Of a stretch of DNA of 64,000 nucleotides, positions 1-10,452 are shown one piece after another; position 1 is the stretch's first letter; the number at the start of each line of letters is the position of its first letter. The DNA is taken from positions 343,239-407,238 of the forward strand of contig VDFB02254929.1 in NCBI GenBank assembly GCA_007258455.2. Direction: 5' to 3'. The notes under the pieces are model-generated. The model worked only from the letters and a program-made list of their open reading frames with translations. It ran no database searches and was not told where the DNA came from. This DNA is from Sequoia sempervirens. Taxonomy: Eukaryota; Streptophyta; Pinopsida; Cupressales; Cupressaceae. A program made the translations under genes and the position numbers.

Positions 1-698
1 CTTCAGCTTCATCCAATGTATTAGCCCAGTAATCCTCAATATTTGCCTTATGCACAAACTCTTTTGACAGTATCCATCTAATATTCCTGTGAGGATCGTA
101 ATACTGCCTGCTGGTGTGATAAGAAAAGTGAAAGAATTGAAGCTCATTCTCAGCTTCCCTGGCTGCTTGTAGTGAAGGACACATTTCGTTTGAATTTCCC
201 ATAATGATCGGGAAGTCAATTCCTCCCTTCTTCTTTCTCTTCTGAATCGTATCATAGGCAATGAGTTGCCTAGATATCTTTAACATCAAAATTTTGTTTG
301 TTGGGTACTAGGGCAATCTATACGGGTATGAAGAAAACCCTTGCAGCCTGATGTAAGTAAATTTCGGAAACTGAATAAACTAGCACCCATACCTTTCTAT
401 TAATTCCTGAGCTTCCTTCGAGATCCTGTGATGGGTTCTTTGTTGAAGTGATCTCGTTATATGCATGGTGAAGGCATCATTGACTCGCTTGTAATTAGAC
501 GTGCTTGTCAGGTGCAGTTGTGGACAAGCCTCATGGATCTTGAACTGATGAGAGCCCACATCCAATTGGCTCTTTGTATGATATTCCTCTGTACTTCGTT
601 ATACGAGCCAACATGTAGACGATATATGAGCCCATGTAAAATGTTTTTGTCCTCAAGCTCTGGAGCTGCTCATGCAAATTGTCACTAATCATCACCGC
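1..698 (-). pseudogene. Broken downstream part of the G0 ORF, open to the left edge
   Basis: After the TAG at 699-701 the same frame reads on to about 545, where coding character shifts frame (minus-strand frame 565-380). A further stretch from an ATG at 286 is open to base 1 without a stop, in a charged sequence containing FPIIMGNSNEM and YYDPHRNIRWIL. Taken together, 1403 to 1 looks like one protein of at least 450 residues broken by one stop and about two frameshifts. I do not recognise the product. That 95 codons stay open at the edge argues for a real coding past rather than chance. Confidence 0.45.
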
Positions 699-1403
699 CT
701 AGTTGATATGCTCTTTGCCTTCTAGCACGAGGTTGATATAATAGAACATCCATGGCTCAAAGATAAATGCTTGAGGGAAGCCTCCAACCCTGCTGAGCAT
801 CATGATCAGGTCACAATACTCCTGCTTCAAATCATCTGATATTATCTGCTTTGGCAACTTCGTGCGAGAGGGCTTGGGCTTGTTCATCCAGCGAGCATTG
901 ATCATATTAGCACATCTCTCGAATGTTGAAGCATACATTCGCTCAACACGCTCTCTTGTCTTGTAAATCATCCTCTCGTGTGATGGGATTCCAAATGCTT
1001 CGCCAATAGCTACAGGCGTGAGGTTGGTGAACAATCTACCATCAGGTGAGACAATAGACCTGTGATCAAGATCGTAGCAGTTAGCACACTCCATCATCAG
1101 CTCTGGACACTGAATTGCTGGCGGAAAACCAACAGCTGCATACAATCCACTTCGAACGATACTGTGCGAAGTGACTGAAGGACGATGGCTGCCAACTCCC
1201 ATCATTCGACTTTTGAAAGCCTCCATGTTGAAAGAACCCAAATTTGTGTCAACCAGCTTGCCCAACTTCGAAGAGAATTTCGACTCTGGTAGGAATGACT
1301 TGCTTAGCTTCTTAATAACAACCTGCCTGGATGCAACATTATTATCTCTGCCAGTTGCTCTTACTTCAGCCATCTTGCAAAAACAACAAATAGTCCTCAA
1401 CAT
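699..1403 (-). CDS. ORF of unknown function in giant element G0
   Basis: This is a 234-residue reading frame, with an ATG at 1403 and a second ATG about 11 codons in. I recognise no enzymatic domain. The middle contains RSIVSPDGRLF, then FGIPS, then a charged helix with ERMYAS. The ORF in solo LTR S2 (42271-42894) has the same order: REIQSIDGKLI, FSIPP, then CERIWEM. Upstream residues also align loosely (FNMEAF against FDLHAL), so I infer a common family. The frame ends at a TAG (699-701), but recognisable coding continues to the left edge. It is therefore a broken copy of a longer protein. The 1404-1800 stretch upstream is rich in GAAG/TTGAAG on this strand and looks like a leader. Function is unknown. 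Confidence 0.55.
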   Translation of the reverse strand: MLRTICCFCKMAEVRATGRDNNVASRQVVIKKLSKSFLPESKFSSKLGKLVDTNLGSFNMEAFKSRMMGVGSHRPSVTSHSIVRSGLYAAVGFPPAIQCPELMMECANCYDLDHRSIVSPDGRLFTNLTPVAIGEAFGIPSHERMIYKTRERVERMYASTFERCANMINARWMNKPKPSRTKLPKQIISDDLKQEYCDLIMMLSRVGGFPQAFIFEPWMFYYINLVLEGKEHIN

Positions 1404-2529
1404 GTTAACTTAGAAAAATAAAATAGCATTGGGGCTGCCAGTCGACTTTTGAAAAAATGAGGAGCTTCAGCATGCAATTCTAACTTCAAACCTCAACACT
1501 TCTTTAGCAACTTCGAACTTAGAAAGACTTAGAAAGTTTCCCAAGCGAGCCTCAACAACTTCACTACTTAGAGAAAATCGGCCAATTTTACTTCAACCAC
1601 TTCTCAGCACTTAGACTTCTTCAAATTCGCACTCTTCAAAGTTCAGCTTCAACAATCCTCCTTCTACTTCAAATCGAACTTCTTCAATACTCCGCTATTC
1701 ACTTGCACTGCAATCTTTACTTCAGAGCTCAAGTTGTACTTCTTCAGCTGATGGAGAAAAATGAATAAACTTCACAGCTCAAATAGCTGAGTCGAATTCT
1801 AGAAGGAGCTATCTTTAGCCAGTTTATTAAATTTCCACTACTCCTCTGCAGGAATTCGAATTTCCCTCCTCTGGCAGCTGCAACACTTGTCATCCGGCGT
1901 CAGGAATATTTGACCTTCTAGAATTTCCAAAAGATTCACTTCACTGGTCAAGGCGTACTTAGCATTTTTAAATCATTTTTTTAACTTCAACTGCATCTTT
2001 AAGAAATTCACTCCACTAGCCGAGGTCTGACACTTGATTTTATCCATTTCTGGCTCGAGAAAATTCACCTTCATGAACAATTTTGATCAAAATCATCTAG
2101 TCGATCAACTTCAAATTCATCCTCTAAGGCATTTTATTTCAACAACACATTTTGTTCCTTTTGCCTTAGAAATTTTTTAAATTTTCCTTAGGAAAATTCA
2201 TTATTCAAGTGCCGATCAAAATTTTCAACTCGCAATCCTTGGTGAGTTGTGGAAGACTTTAAAATCCATTCCTTGTCGAAGATGTTCGATACTCAGAAGA
2301 AAATTCTCTTTAGAAAGCGTCAAATCCATGGGTCTACAAACGAAGGGGTACATTTATTTTTTGAATTTTAAACCTAAGAAAAATATTTTTCCAGCAAATT
2401 TATTTCCATTCTTCATCTCTGGGCAAATTTTCTTGATTGACTTTGAAAATTTTCATCATCTTCGTGAAGTTGGCACCTTCTGACTCATCCATTGCCAATT
2501 TGATTCATGCCTTAGAAAATTTCACCACC

Positions 2530-3565
2530 TTATAGGCCTGGGCATATTTTCTAGAAAGGTGAAATTTTGTGCCTTAGAAAAAAATTCAAATAATATCACT
2601 AGCATGGGCGCATTTAGGCATCAAGGAGGAATTTGAATTTTTGTCTTAGAAATTTTTTCTCCATTCATCTTCAGTCCTGGCACATTTCACCTTGCACCTT
2701 GGCGCATATAGCATGTTGAGAGGGAATTTTCACTTAGCACGTCCTGCCTTCACCCTAGACGTGGGCGCATTTAGGCTATGGTGAAGGATTTAACCATGCC
2801 TTAGCAATTTTTTTACTCATCTTCACCTTGTTTGACATCAACGCCCTAGTAACCTTTTCCATTTTTACCTTCACTTGGGCGCATTCAAAGGGGTAAGGTG
2901 GAAGTCAACTATTTTTGTCCTTTTCCTAGCCCATTTGGGCGCATTTGGCATGTGCTGGAGGATTTACCTTGAACACCTTAAGACTTCTTCATCATCTTTC
3001 CTAGCATGGGCGCATTTTGAGACATGAGGTGGACTTATCTCCATGCCTTGTCCTTCCTTTACCTTCATCTTGAAGTGGGCACATTTGGGGGTAGGAGGTG
3101 GACTTATCTTCATGCCTTAGAAAATTTTATGGCTTCCTCCTTCCTTGGGCGCATTTTGATGGTGGAGGTGGACTTAAGTCCAACACTTAAACCTTTTCAT
3201 CATCCTCTTGTGAAGTGGGCTCATTTTCAGGGGTCTGCAGGATGAACTCAATGCCTTAGAATTTTCTTATCATCTTCTTTCTCCTTGGGCGCATTTGAGG
3301 TAGTGAGCAAGATGAACCCAACACTTAGATATTTTTCCATCACCTGCTTGAGCTGAGGGCACATTTAAGGGGTCCTGCAGGGCTTAACTCCAGACTTAAA
3401 CCTTTTCAACCTTCTGCCAGTCATTTTGGGTGCATTTGAGGGGGTGAGCAGGATGAGATTCAGACTTAGAAGAATTTTAGCCTCCTACTAGCTTGAGGGC
3501 GCATTTTGATGTATGAGCAGGATGAACTCCAGACTTAGGCGTTTTTTCCTCATCTTCACCAGCTA
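2530..3565. repeat. Tandem array of about 70-bp units, each with a GGGCGCATTT core
   Basis: The core GGGCGCATTT, or a one- or two-base variant, recurs at 2937, 3008, 3077, 3147, 3217, 3287, 3357, 3428 and 3497, so the period is 69-71 bp. More diverged cores at 2540, 2606, 2701, 2763 and 2877 have looser spacing. Between cores the units share a segment like GGATGAACTCCAGACTTAGA followed by a T-rich stretch. Common variants (GGGCACATTT, GGGTGCATTT) are what CpG loss would give. The array lies in the U3-like part of G0, between the LTR start and the ORF. Confidence 0.85.
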
Positions 3566-3584
3566 GCTCAATACTTACTATATA

Positions 3585-4660
3585 TAGTAAGTTCCAGGTT
3601 TTCCCTCTTCTGAAGATCGGATCGATTTGAAATTTTAACCACAGGATCCTTATGACCTAATTAATCTGTTTACACTGCCGTCTCGAGCTGACCTGCTATT
3701 TATAGCTTGTTTCTGAAGGTGGTTTACTATTTATAGCAACTGCCTGATTTTGATACTTCCCCAACTCCGTTTGACTTGAAATTTGAATGCTGTGACCCTC
3801 ATCGGTAGACTTGCCCGTTCACACTAGCACCTGTTGCTGATTTACTATTTTTAGCCTGTTTCAGGAACGCCTTATTATAAATAGTAAGTGCTCCGATTGC
3901 CTTCAAATTTTACCGGTGGATAGCTTGAAAGATACTGATTGCAGTGGGATACACCGGTTTTCGGAAATTCTGGCATTTTACCCCTCATTTTGGGTCTCGA
4001 AGCTGGAAACCCTAATTTGACTTGCATGTTCATCAAATGACCTCCGTTTAACTTCGTTTCTGTTGCACTTCGCCCTGTTTGTGATGCTGAGGTGTTGGGC
4101 AGCTGTTGGAATGGTCCTGCTAAAAATAGTAAGTCTCTGAAAATTGATCATCTCGCCTTGCATGTCACATCATTGCGTAGCTCTTGAAAAACCCATAAAG
4201 AATCACTTGACATGCGCTGAAAACTCTGACATGCAAACCTTAAAAATAGCCTCTGAAGACGGCTCCTGAAAAAGTCATGATTCTGGTTTGCATGTTATAC
4301 CGTTGCGAAGCCGTCAAAAAACCCACAAGGAATGTTCAGAAATGCAAAGAAAATTTCAACATGCCAACCCTAAAAATAGCCCCTGAAGGCTGAATACTAA
4401 AAGTCATCATCTCATTTTGCATGTTATATCACTGCGTAGGTCTCAGAAAACCCAGAAAGAATCTCCAGACATGCATTGAAGAACTTTGCATATAAACCCT
4501 AAAATTTGCTCCTGAAGGTGAACATGCTAAAAATAGAAAGTTGTCTATTTTAGCTCAAAATTTGCAAACGAGCAGCTTGACATGTTCTGGATGCAGTGTA
4601 ACGATCGGAGCTTCAGTAGTGCTGAGAGAATGCCCCAAATTGAACACTTACTAAAAATAG
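3585..4660. promoter_or_regulatory. Cluster of CArG-like C(A/T)8G palindromes in G0
   Basis: Ten-base sites of the form C(A/T)8G occur at 3845-3854, 4121-4130, 4370-4379, 4527-4536 and 4651-4660 (CTATTTTTAG or its complement). CTATATATAG and CTATTTATAG variants occur near 3580, 3702 and 3725. C(A/T)8G is a known MADS-domain binding form (the CArG variant preferred by factors such as AGL15). Use as a binding site is inference. Confidence 0.45.
4135..4515. repeat. Three tandem copies of a 127-bp unit
   Basis: The phrase TTGCATGT..AT...TTGCG.AG recurs at about 4160, 4288 and 4416, each time followed by AAAACCCA.AA.GAAT and then ACATGC. The spacing is 127-128 bp. The copies are clearly diverged from one another. 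Confidence 0.7.
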
Positions 4661-4970
4661 TAAGCTGTTGGAATTTGATGAAACTTAACTGAGAACTTGT
4701 TGGAAGCATACTGACTGCAACGTGAGGCTCAAATTCCAATTTATTCACTCGCTTTTGACTTCAAATTGACCAGAAAAGTACAAACCCTAAATCTTAGACT
4801 TAGCCAAAATTTCATGTCTAAGCTCAATGACAAGCACATCCCCGGAAAGCAGATAGCAGAAAAGAGATAGAAAGAGAGAGAGACAAAACCAAAGCCAAAA
4901 GACCAGAATGGAGCAAAAAACATAGGGGGTCCCCATTTAGAATGGGGTGATGTGTGAAAAGGTCACAACA

Positions 4971-6372
4971 GGTACCTGGTTTAGTAGCATTTACAAGTGT
5001 ATGAAGCTGTAACTAGAAAAGGCTAATCTTGATTGGAGTCTTTCATAAGTAGCTACTGAAAGCTATTGAAAAGTTGCTAGCAGAGTATCATTTTAAAATT
5101 TTGTCACCAGTTGTAGGGTGTCATTGAGCTAACAATTGCCAACTACAATGGTTTGCCTGAGTGAGGGACGACTCGTTATTGACTTCTATTAGAGTAGCTG
5201 CCCATCTGCCAAGGACACAGTGAAGACAATTGTGGAAACACACTTGTCATAGGATTGAACCCTTGCAGCTGGTCTACTCAGGATGCATTTAACGACTGCT
5301 TCGTGCAAGGTTGCGATGAATTAGTGTTGATCAACTCTACGGCCAACAATATTATAGAGAAAGCGGCCTTACCAAATTTGACTCTTCATCGGTTTGATGT
5401 TATTGATGGTGTGAAGGCAAAGATAGAGAAGAAATGTTCAGGAGTGGTTGCTTGTGCTGATATCCTCGCTCTTACAAGGAGAGATGCCATTGTATGAGTT
5501 TGTGGGCGGTTTAAAGCAGTTGTGTTTGACTCGAATTGAGACAAATTTCTATTTAATGCCTAGCATATTTTGTGGTGATGGTTTTAGGTGATGGCTATAG
5601 GTTTTTGTGATTGGAATATCCCTGATGTCTCTATTGTTAGTGATGGCTTTAGATATCGGTGTATAGGAAGGCTAAAAAATTATGAAGTCTTTCCTTTTTC
5701 TGTGATGGCTTTTGTATTTATTGCTGATTACCTTGTTGAAGTCGGCTTGATAAATTCAAATATCTCTGTTGAATATGATGAGGGGCAGCTTCACCTTGAT
5801 CGAGCAATGAATTTGTTTCCTACGACGTCTCTATTTTTGGCTGACGACTTCCTATTCTTATGCGACTATGCTATACACCTCAGATGTGTCTTTCTTTAGC
5901 GATGGCTTCATATTTTTATTTTATGAGGTGGCTTTTGTATTGGTGACGGCTTCAGAATGTTAGACTTTATTGGCCTTGTACGTCCATTGTGAAATCAATC
6001 TTTTAATGCAAAAATAATTCTTAAGCCATTTTTGTTATGGTATGGAAGTCGTGAAACGTAATTATGATCGCAAAAATTCGTCTTTTGCTGTATTCTTAAT
6101 GGTAACGTTTTGCACTTATGCTAAGTCGATGTTCATGTGGGAGATGTGCTTATTCAAATGCTATCACTATCATACGGGCTGTATATTGTGTGAGCTGCGA
6201 GAGTTAATCTGAGCCTCTTTGTGGAGTCTCAAGTATTGAAAGTTTTGATATTCATGAATAGATGGTGTGCTATATCAATGTGTTCGCGGGTGATGCAATT
6301 CCAAGGTCTAGACAAAATATGGGGATCAATGCGCAGTGAATGAAGAATGGTTGATGTTACCATATTACTTCT
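4971..6372 (+). mobile_element. C1 copia 5' LTR, left part
   Basis: From GGTACCTGG at 4971 this matches the 3' LTR of C1 from about 54527, with the same internal order and spacing to about 5810. The first 37 or so bases of the LTR lie left of the window, beyond G0. The right edge at 6372 is where G1 inserted; the LTR resumes at 46646. Besides the peroxidase fragment it contains many short GATGGCTTT/GACGGCTTC motifs (5560-5960). The small open frame at 5588-5899 lies in these motifs and I do not regard it as a gene. Confidence 0.8.
5264..5497 (+). pseudogene. Class III peroxidase fragment captured in a copia LTR
   Basis: The translation contains NDCFVQGCDELVL, then EKAALPNLTLHRFDVIDGV, then CSGVVACADILALTRRDAIV. 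This is the standard plant secretory peroxidase region from the distal haem-pocket helix (FHDCFVxGCDAS, here with NDC) to the ADILALAARDAV helix. The signal peptide, the distal arginine region and the C-terminal half with the proximal haem histidine are absent, so it cannot be an active enzyme. The sequence is continuous across GCDxS, where many family genes have an intron, and stops where the next intron usually lies. The same fragment is in the other C1 LTR at about 54820, so it belongs to the element. Confidence 0.85.
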
Positions 6373-7082
6373 TGTTGGCATTTCAATTAGCACCTCTGGT
6401 ATGTGAATTAGAAATAGACAACTATGCACAACTGCTCTTCAAATTAGGAGGGGAAGCTCCCTCAACCCGATGTTGCTTAAAGAAAGTAAACTAAAACTAA
6501 TTGCCAATCTTTTTGTTCAGCTAAGAGCACAAGGTTATAAAACTCTAGCGCTCTAGCTGAGATTTTCTCTTTCTAAACTTCAACTACGACTAAGCCTACT
6601 CTACTGACGCTTTTAACAACTCAAGTAAATTCAGAGCTTGAGAGTTAAAAGTAAACAGGGAATTGATTCTTTGACACAAAACTCACATAAACTCACTCCC
6701 AACTCACACTTTAAGACTCATTGTACTTTAGATGCAAGCTGAAATAAAGATTATATAAGTGAAACACATAAAACGAAAACCTGAGACAGTAGATCAAAGC
6801 AACAAAGCAGGCATAAGATTTCCTTTTCTCAAATTTCAAATAACAAAGATTACACTTTTGGGACAGCAGGATTGAAGCAATAATAGGCTTATAGTTTAGC
6901 GATAAACCATAATACATTGACACAAGTAACACATAAATTGAACAATATCTTGCAGCAAAGATAGGCATACAAGCTTACTCTTACACTAAGTGAACTAACA
7001 CTGAATAACAACGTGCAAGAAAAAATAGGCTTAGCAATTTGCTATCACAATAACTATTAAAGAAAAATGGGCAAGGCTGCCC

Positions 7083-7091
7083 TTATTTATA
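7083..7091 (-). promoter_or_regulatory. TATA box of G1 3' LTR
   Basis: TATAAATAA on the minus strand, followed by GGGCAGCC. The same sequence is at 30286-30294 in the other LTR and, in related form, at 43134-43142 in S2. Confidence 0.6.
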
Positions 7092-7329
7092 CACAAGTAG
7101 AGGAGTAGGGAACCCTAAAATCTTCTTGCTTTTACAACAAGACTTGCCAACATGCAAGCTTTATTTCTAAAACTAAAACAAGATAACCATCTATCAACCT
7201 ATGAAAGCAAAAAACAGGGAAAGCGCCAACTATTACAACTTGATTCTTTCTCTTTCACAAGGAATGGATAATAACGAGACAAGAATAGAAAGAAAGCTCA
7301 GAGAAAGCGTTGAGTTAATTGCTGCTTTT

Positions 7330-8856
7330 TGTTAAAAGGCGTAGGACAACTGAGGGGGGGGGGGATGAATCAGTTGTCACAAAAATTCGAACTTAAAACT
7401 TCAACACTTATCAATTCCATAACCACACTATTTTGTTATTATGTATGGACATGAAACACAAATAACAGAAAGTAAAATCAACACAATGAACACCAGATTT
7501 TTACGTGGAAAACCCAATGAGGGAAAAACCACGGTGAGGATTAACTCACAATATAAAGAGATAGTAAAACCGATTACAAAGGTTCATTGCCAAGAAGAGG
7601 ACTCACTGTCCAAATACAAAGGCTCACTGCCTACAGAAAGGACTCACTGTCCAACAGGGAGGCTCACTACCTACTGATACAAAAGAGAACAAAAGATCCA
7701 CCACAACAATTTACACACATCCGGAGCCTTGATTAAAAGATTGCAGAAACCTTCAACTCACTGCCTTTAGGAATCTACTACAATGAAGTACTGTTGCCTC
7801 AACTCACTTTCGCACACTTCTGCTCTTTTGATTTGTGGCTTACTTTGTCACTTTGCATCACCATCCAATTCTTCCCAATTCGACTTGCATTTATACCATC
7901 TTCAAACTTATAAACTTTCTCCAAGGTCGGCCACATAAGCTTCATTTCATAAGTTCAAATTAGGTCGGCAACTCAACATTCCCGCGATGGAAATGAATGG
8001 GAGTGGACCAATAAAAATACTTAACCAAGACCAAAAATAATGTCTGGTATCAACCACATGCTTCCTTAATTAAATTTTAATTCTTCAAATGAAGTGTAAA
8101 CACCAGGTCGGCCAAACCTAATGAAAACAGAAATGAACATTGATGTACACGCTTCCGAACAAGAAGATAGCACGCGAATGACACAAAATGCTTCATTATG
8201 TACGAGAACACATCTTAGGTTCCTTCAGATACATCCACAAGAAGTGAAATGATCTTCGAACATCGAACTCCTTCCATCAGTCCATCCAGACTGTGCAAAC
8301 ACATACAACAACACTGAAACTTGACTTCCGAATCACAAACCACAAACTTCTTTGCCCGAACCAAGAAAACACCATTATAAGACACATTCCAGAACTGCAA
8401 GATTTGAAATAGAATAGTGGAGGATTGCGGAGCAGAAACATTTCTCCCAGTCATAGAAAGCAAACTCTGCCAAAACAATTCACACACCGGTGAACGTAAC
8501 TTTCACATCCCATCAAACCAGAAGCTACAACTTAGAAGATATCACCACTAGATCACCAAAAGAAAACCTTTAGATCCGCACAAGCATAGGATCAACACAG
8601 GAGAAACGCGAAGCACAAACCGAAGTACGTTCTGAACACATTCATAACTCTGATTTCTCTCTTTATTAATTTTCTCAAAAGCACTTGGAAACTCATCATT
8701 TCAACACACCTGCAACATCATAAAGATAGCTCCATGTACTCACAACATCTCAACAGTTTCTCAACTATACATGCACAATCTGCAATATACTGAACTGTGT
8801 TGACATCAATGGCAACATTAATGACAACACCACCAAACTTGCTCATACTTGCAACA
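7330..8856 (-). repeat. C2 3' LTR
   Basis: 1527 bp, matching 21754-23291. A TATA-like ATTTATA (minus TATAAAT) is at 7889-7895. The transcribed side has alternating short motifs of the GGACTCACTGTCC and GGCTCACTGCC type (7580-7675). Confidence 0.92.
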
Positions 8857-9161
8857 ATTTCCCCTTTTGTCATTGATGGCAACATATGACGTGAAAAACC
8901 ATCAATGACAACATCCTACACAATATTCCGGTAGAACACCTTCTTCCTTTTCTTACTATTTTTCACATGACTTTCTCTCCCCCTTTGACATCAATGGCAA
9001 AGATAAAAAACTCTTATTACCCCCCCTTAGGAGTGCACCCATTCAACTCATATTGCAACAATGAAAACCTTTTCTACTCCCGCCGCGGAGTAGACCCATT
9101 CATCAGTCCAAATAAATGAAGAATTTGTGAATTCACTGGACTGATGCACCTTCATGTGCAC
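8857..9161 (-). other. C2 3' untranslated region with two polypurine tracts
   Basis: The tract next to the LTR is AAAAGGGGAAAT (8857-8868). A second, AAAGGGGGAGAGAAAG on the minus strand, lies at about 8973-8988, just after CCATTGATGTC. C1 has the same double arrangement. Confidence 0.65.
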
Positions 9162-10279
9162 CTAGTTCGGAGGGCCAATGACCCCCAACCTCTCCCTAAG
9201 ATACTCAAAAGTATCCTTCGGAAGAGCCTTAGTAAATATATTTGCAATTTGTTCCTTTGTTGTCACATACTCCAACCTGATTTCATTCTCCAACACTTTT
9301 TCTCTTAGGAAATGGTATCTGATAGATATGTGTTTTGTTCTTGAATGCATAACCGAATTATTTGATATGTTTATAGCACTTGTGTTGTCACAAAAAATAG
9401 GAATAGGCTTATCACATATTACTCCAATGTCTTTCAGAATTTGCTTCATCCACAAAACCTGTCTGCAGCAGGATGCTGCAACAATATATTTCGCCTCTGC
9501 AGTGGATAAAGAAACCGAGTCTTGTTTCTTACTCAACCAAGAAACCAATCTTCCACTAAGAAAGAAAGCACCCCCACTGGTACTCTTCCGGTCATCCACA
9601 CAGCCAACCCAATTTGCATCGGTATAAGCACTCAAGGTGAAATCAACACCCTTAGGATACCATAAGCCATAATCCGGTGTACCTTTAAGATATCTAAATA
9701 TCCTCTTTACAACTATAACGTGTGCCTCTTTAGGACCTGCTTGAAATTTGGCAATTAAACATACTACATGCATAATATCCGGTTTGGTAGTAGTAAGATA
9801 CAACAGTCCGCCAATCATAGATCTGTATTTGCTCTGATCAGTTTTAGCAGATTCATCATCTTTACTCAGCTTACATCCAGTCACCATAGGAGTACTAACC
9901 GGTTTGGAATCATCCATTCCAAACTTCTTCAACAACTCTTTCACGTACTTAGATTGTGAAATGAATATCCCCTTATCAGTTTGATTCACTTGAAGACCAA
10001 GAAATAAATTCAACTCACCAATCATGGACATTTCAAATTGTTTTTGCATTTCTTCAACAAATATCTTACACATGCCTTCATTTCCACCAAAGATGATATC
10101 ATCAACATATACTACCACTATTAGCATTTTGTTACCTTGCACTTTGAAGTAAAGATTGCTATCAACAGAGCCTTTGCTGAATCCTTGCTTTATCAGGTAT
10201 CTATCCAATCTTGCATACCAAGCTTTGGGAGCTTGCTTCAGTCCATACAATGCCTTCTTCAACTTACAAACCATATCCG
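9162..10279 (-). pseudogene. C2 reverse transcriptase (C-terminal part) and RNase H
   Basis: An open frame of 370 codons continues the RT that T1 split. It contains KALYGLKQAPKAWYARLD, the catalytic YVDD (about residues 56-59), then the copia RNase H with DANWVGCVDDRKSTSGG and SLSTAEAKYI, and ends soon after HSRTKHISIRYHFLREKV. No internal stop is present, so this half of the copy is well preserved. The apparent Met at its start is only a chance internal residue at the T1 insertion edge; the true coding continues at 12450. Confidence 0.93.
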
Positions 10280-10284
10280 GTTTG

Positions 10285-10452
10285 TGTTAGAATATTATAT
10301 TCTTCTTGTATTAATGGTCAATACTATTGTTGCTACAGTAGTTTGTAGGTGAGGTAGTTAGACATTTTAAATGTCTACAGTGATCTACCTCCTCTATCTA
10401 ATGTAATCATCTCCTTTGTTAATTCAAGCAATTTCTAGTCAAAATTGTTTCA
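10285..10452 (+). repeat. T1 5' LTR
   Basis: 168 bp, TG...CA ends, followed directly by the primer-binding site. Confidence 0.93.

Larger units (their letters stand above)
1..4970 (-). mobile_element. G0: giant LTR of a Ty3/gypsy-type element, cut by the window edge
   Basis: Read on the minus strand this unit starts at 4970 with TGTTGTGACC. The plus strand to the right (GGTACCTGG...) is the interior of the copia LTR that G0 interrupted. The start holds a 7-bp hairpin, CCCCATT-TAG-AATGGGG (4931-4947), and resembles the start of the R1 LTR at 39125 (TGTCATGTCCCC). Going leftward come CArG-like palindromes, a 127-bp triple repeat, a 70-bp tandem array, a CTTCAA-rich stretch (about 1440-1800) and an ORF. 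The far end is outside the window, so I cannot prove that the ORF is inside the LTR rather than in internal sequence. The expected TSD, GGTAC (4971-4975), cannot be checked here. S2 (39407-43864) has the same order of parts and is a complete LTR, which favours the LTR reading. Confidence 0.7.

Noticed and set aside
1440..1800. Heat-shock-element-like GAA/TTC runs
   Set aside because: The CTTCAA-rich stretch contains many GAA and TTC triplets but not in the regular 5-base inverted spacing needed.
2530..3565. CRISPR-like array
   Set aside because: Period is regular but repeats are diverged and spacers are not unique sequence between identical repeats; the context is a plant LTR.
5588..5899. 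103-codon open frame after the peroxidase fragment
   Set aside because: Lies in the repeated GATGGCTTT part of the C1 LTR and is not kept in the 3' LTR copy.
9178..9627. 149-codon plus-strand open frame
   Set aside because: Antisense shadow of the C2 RNase H.
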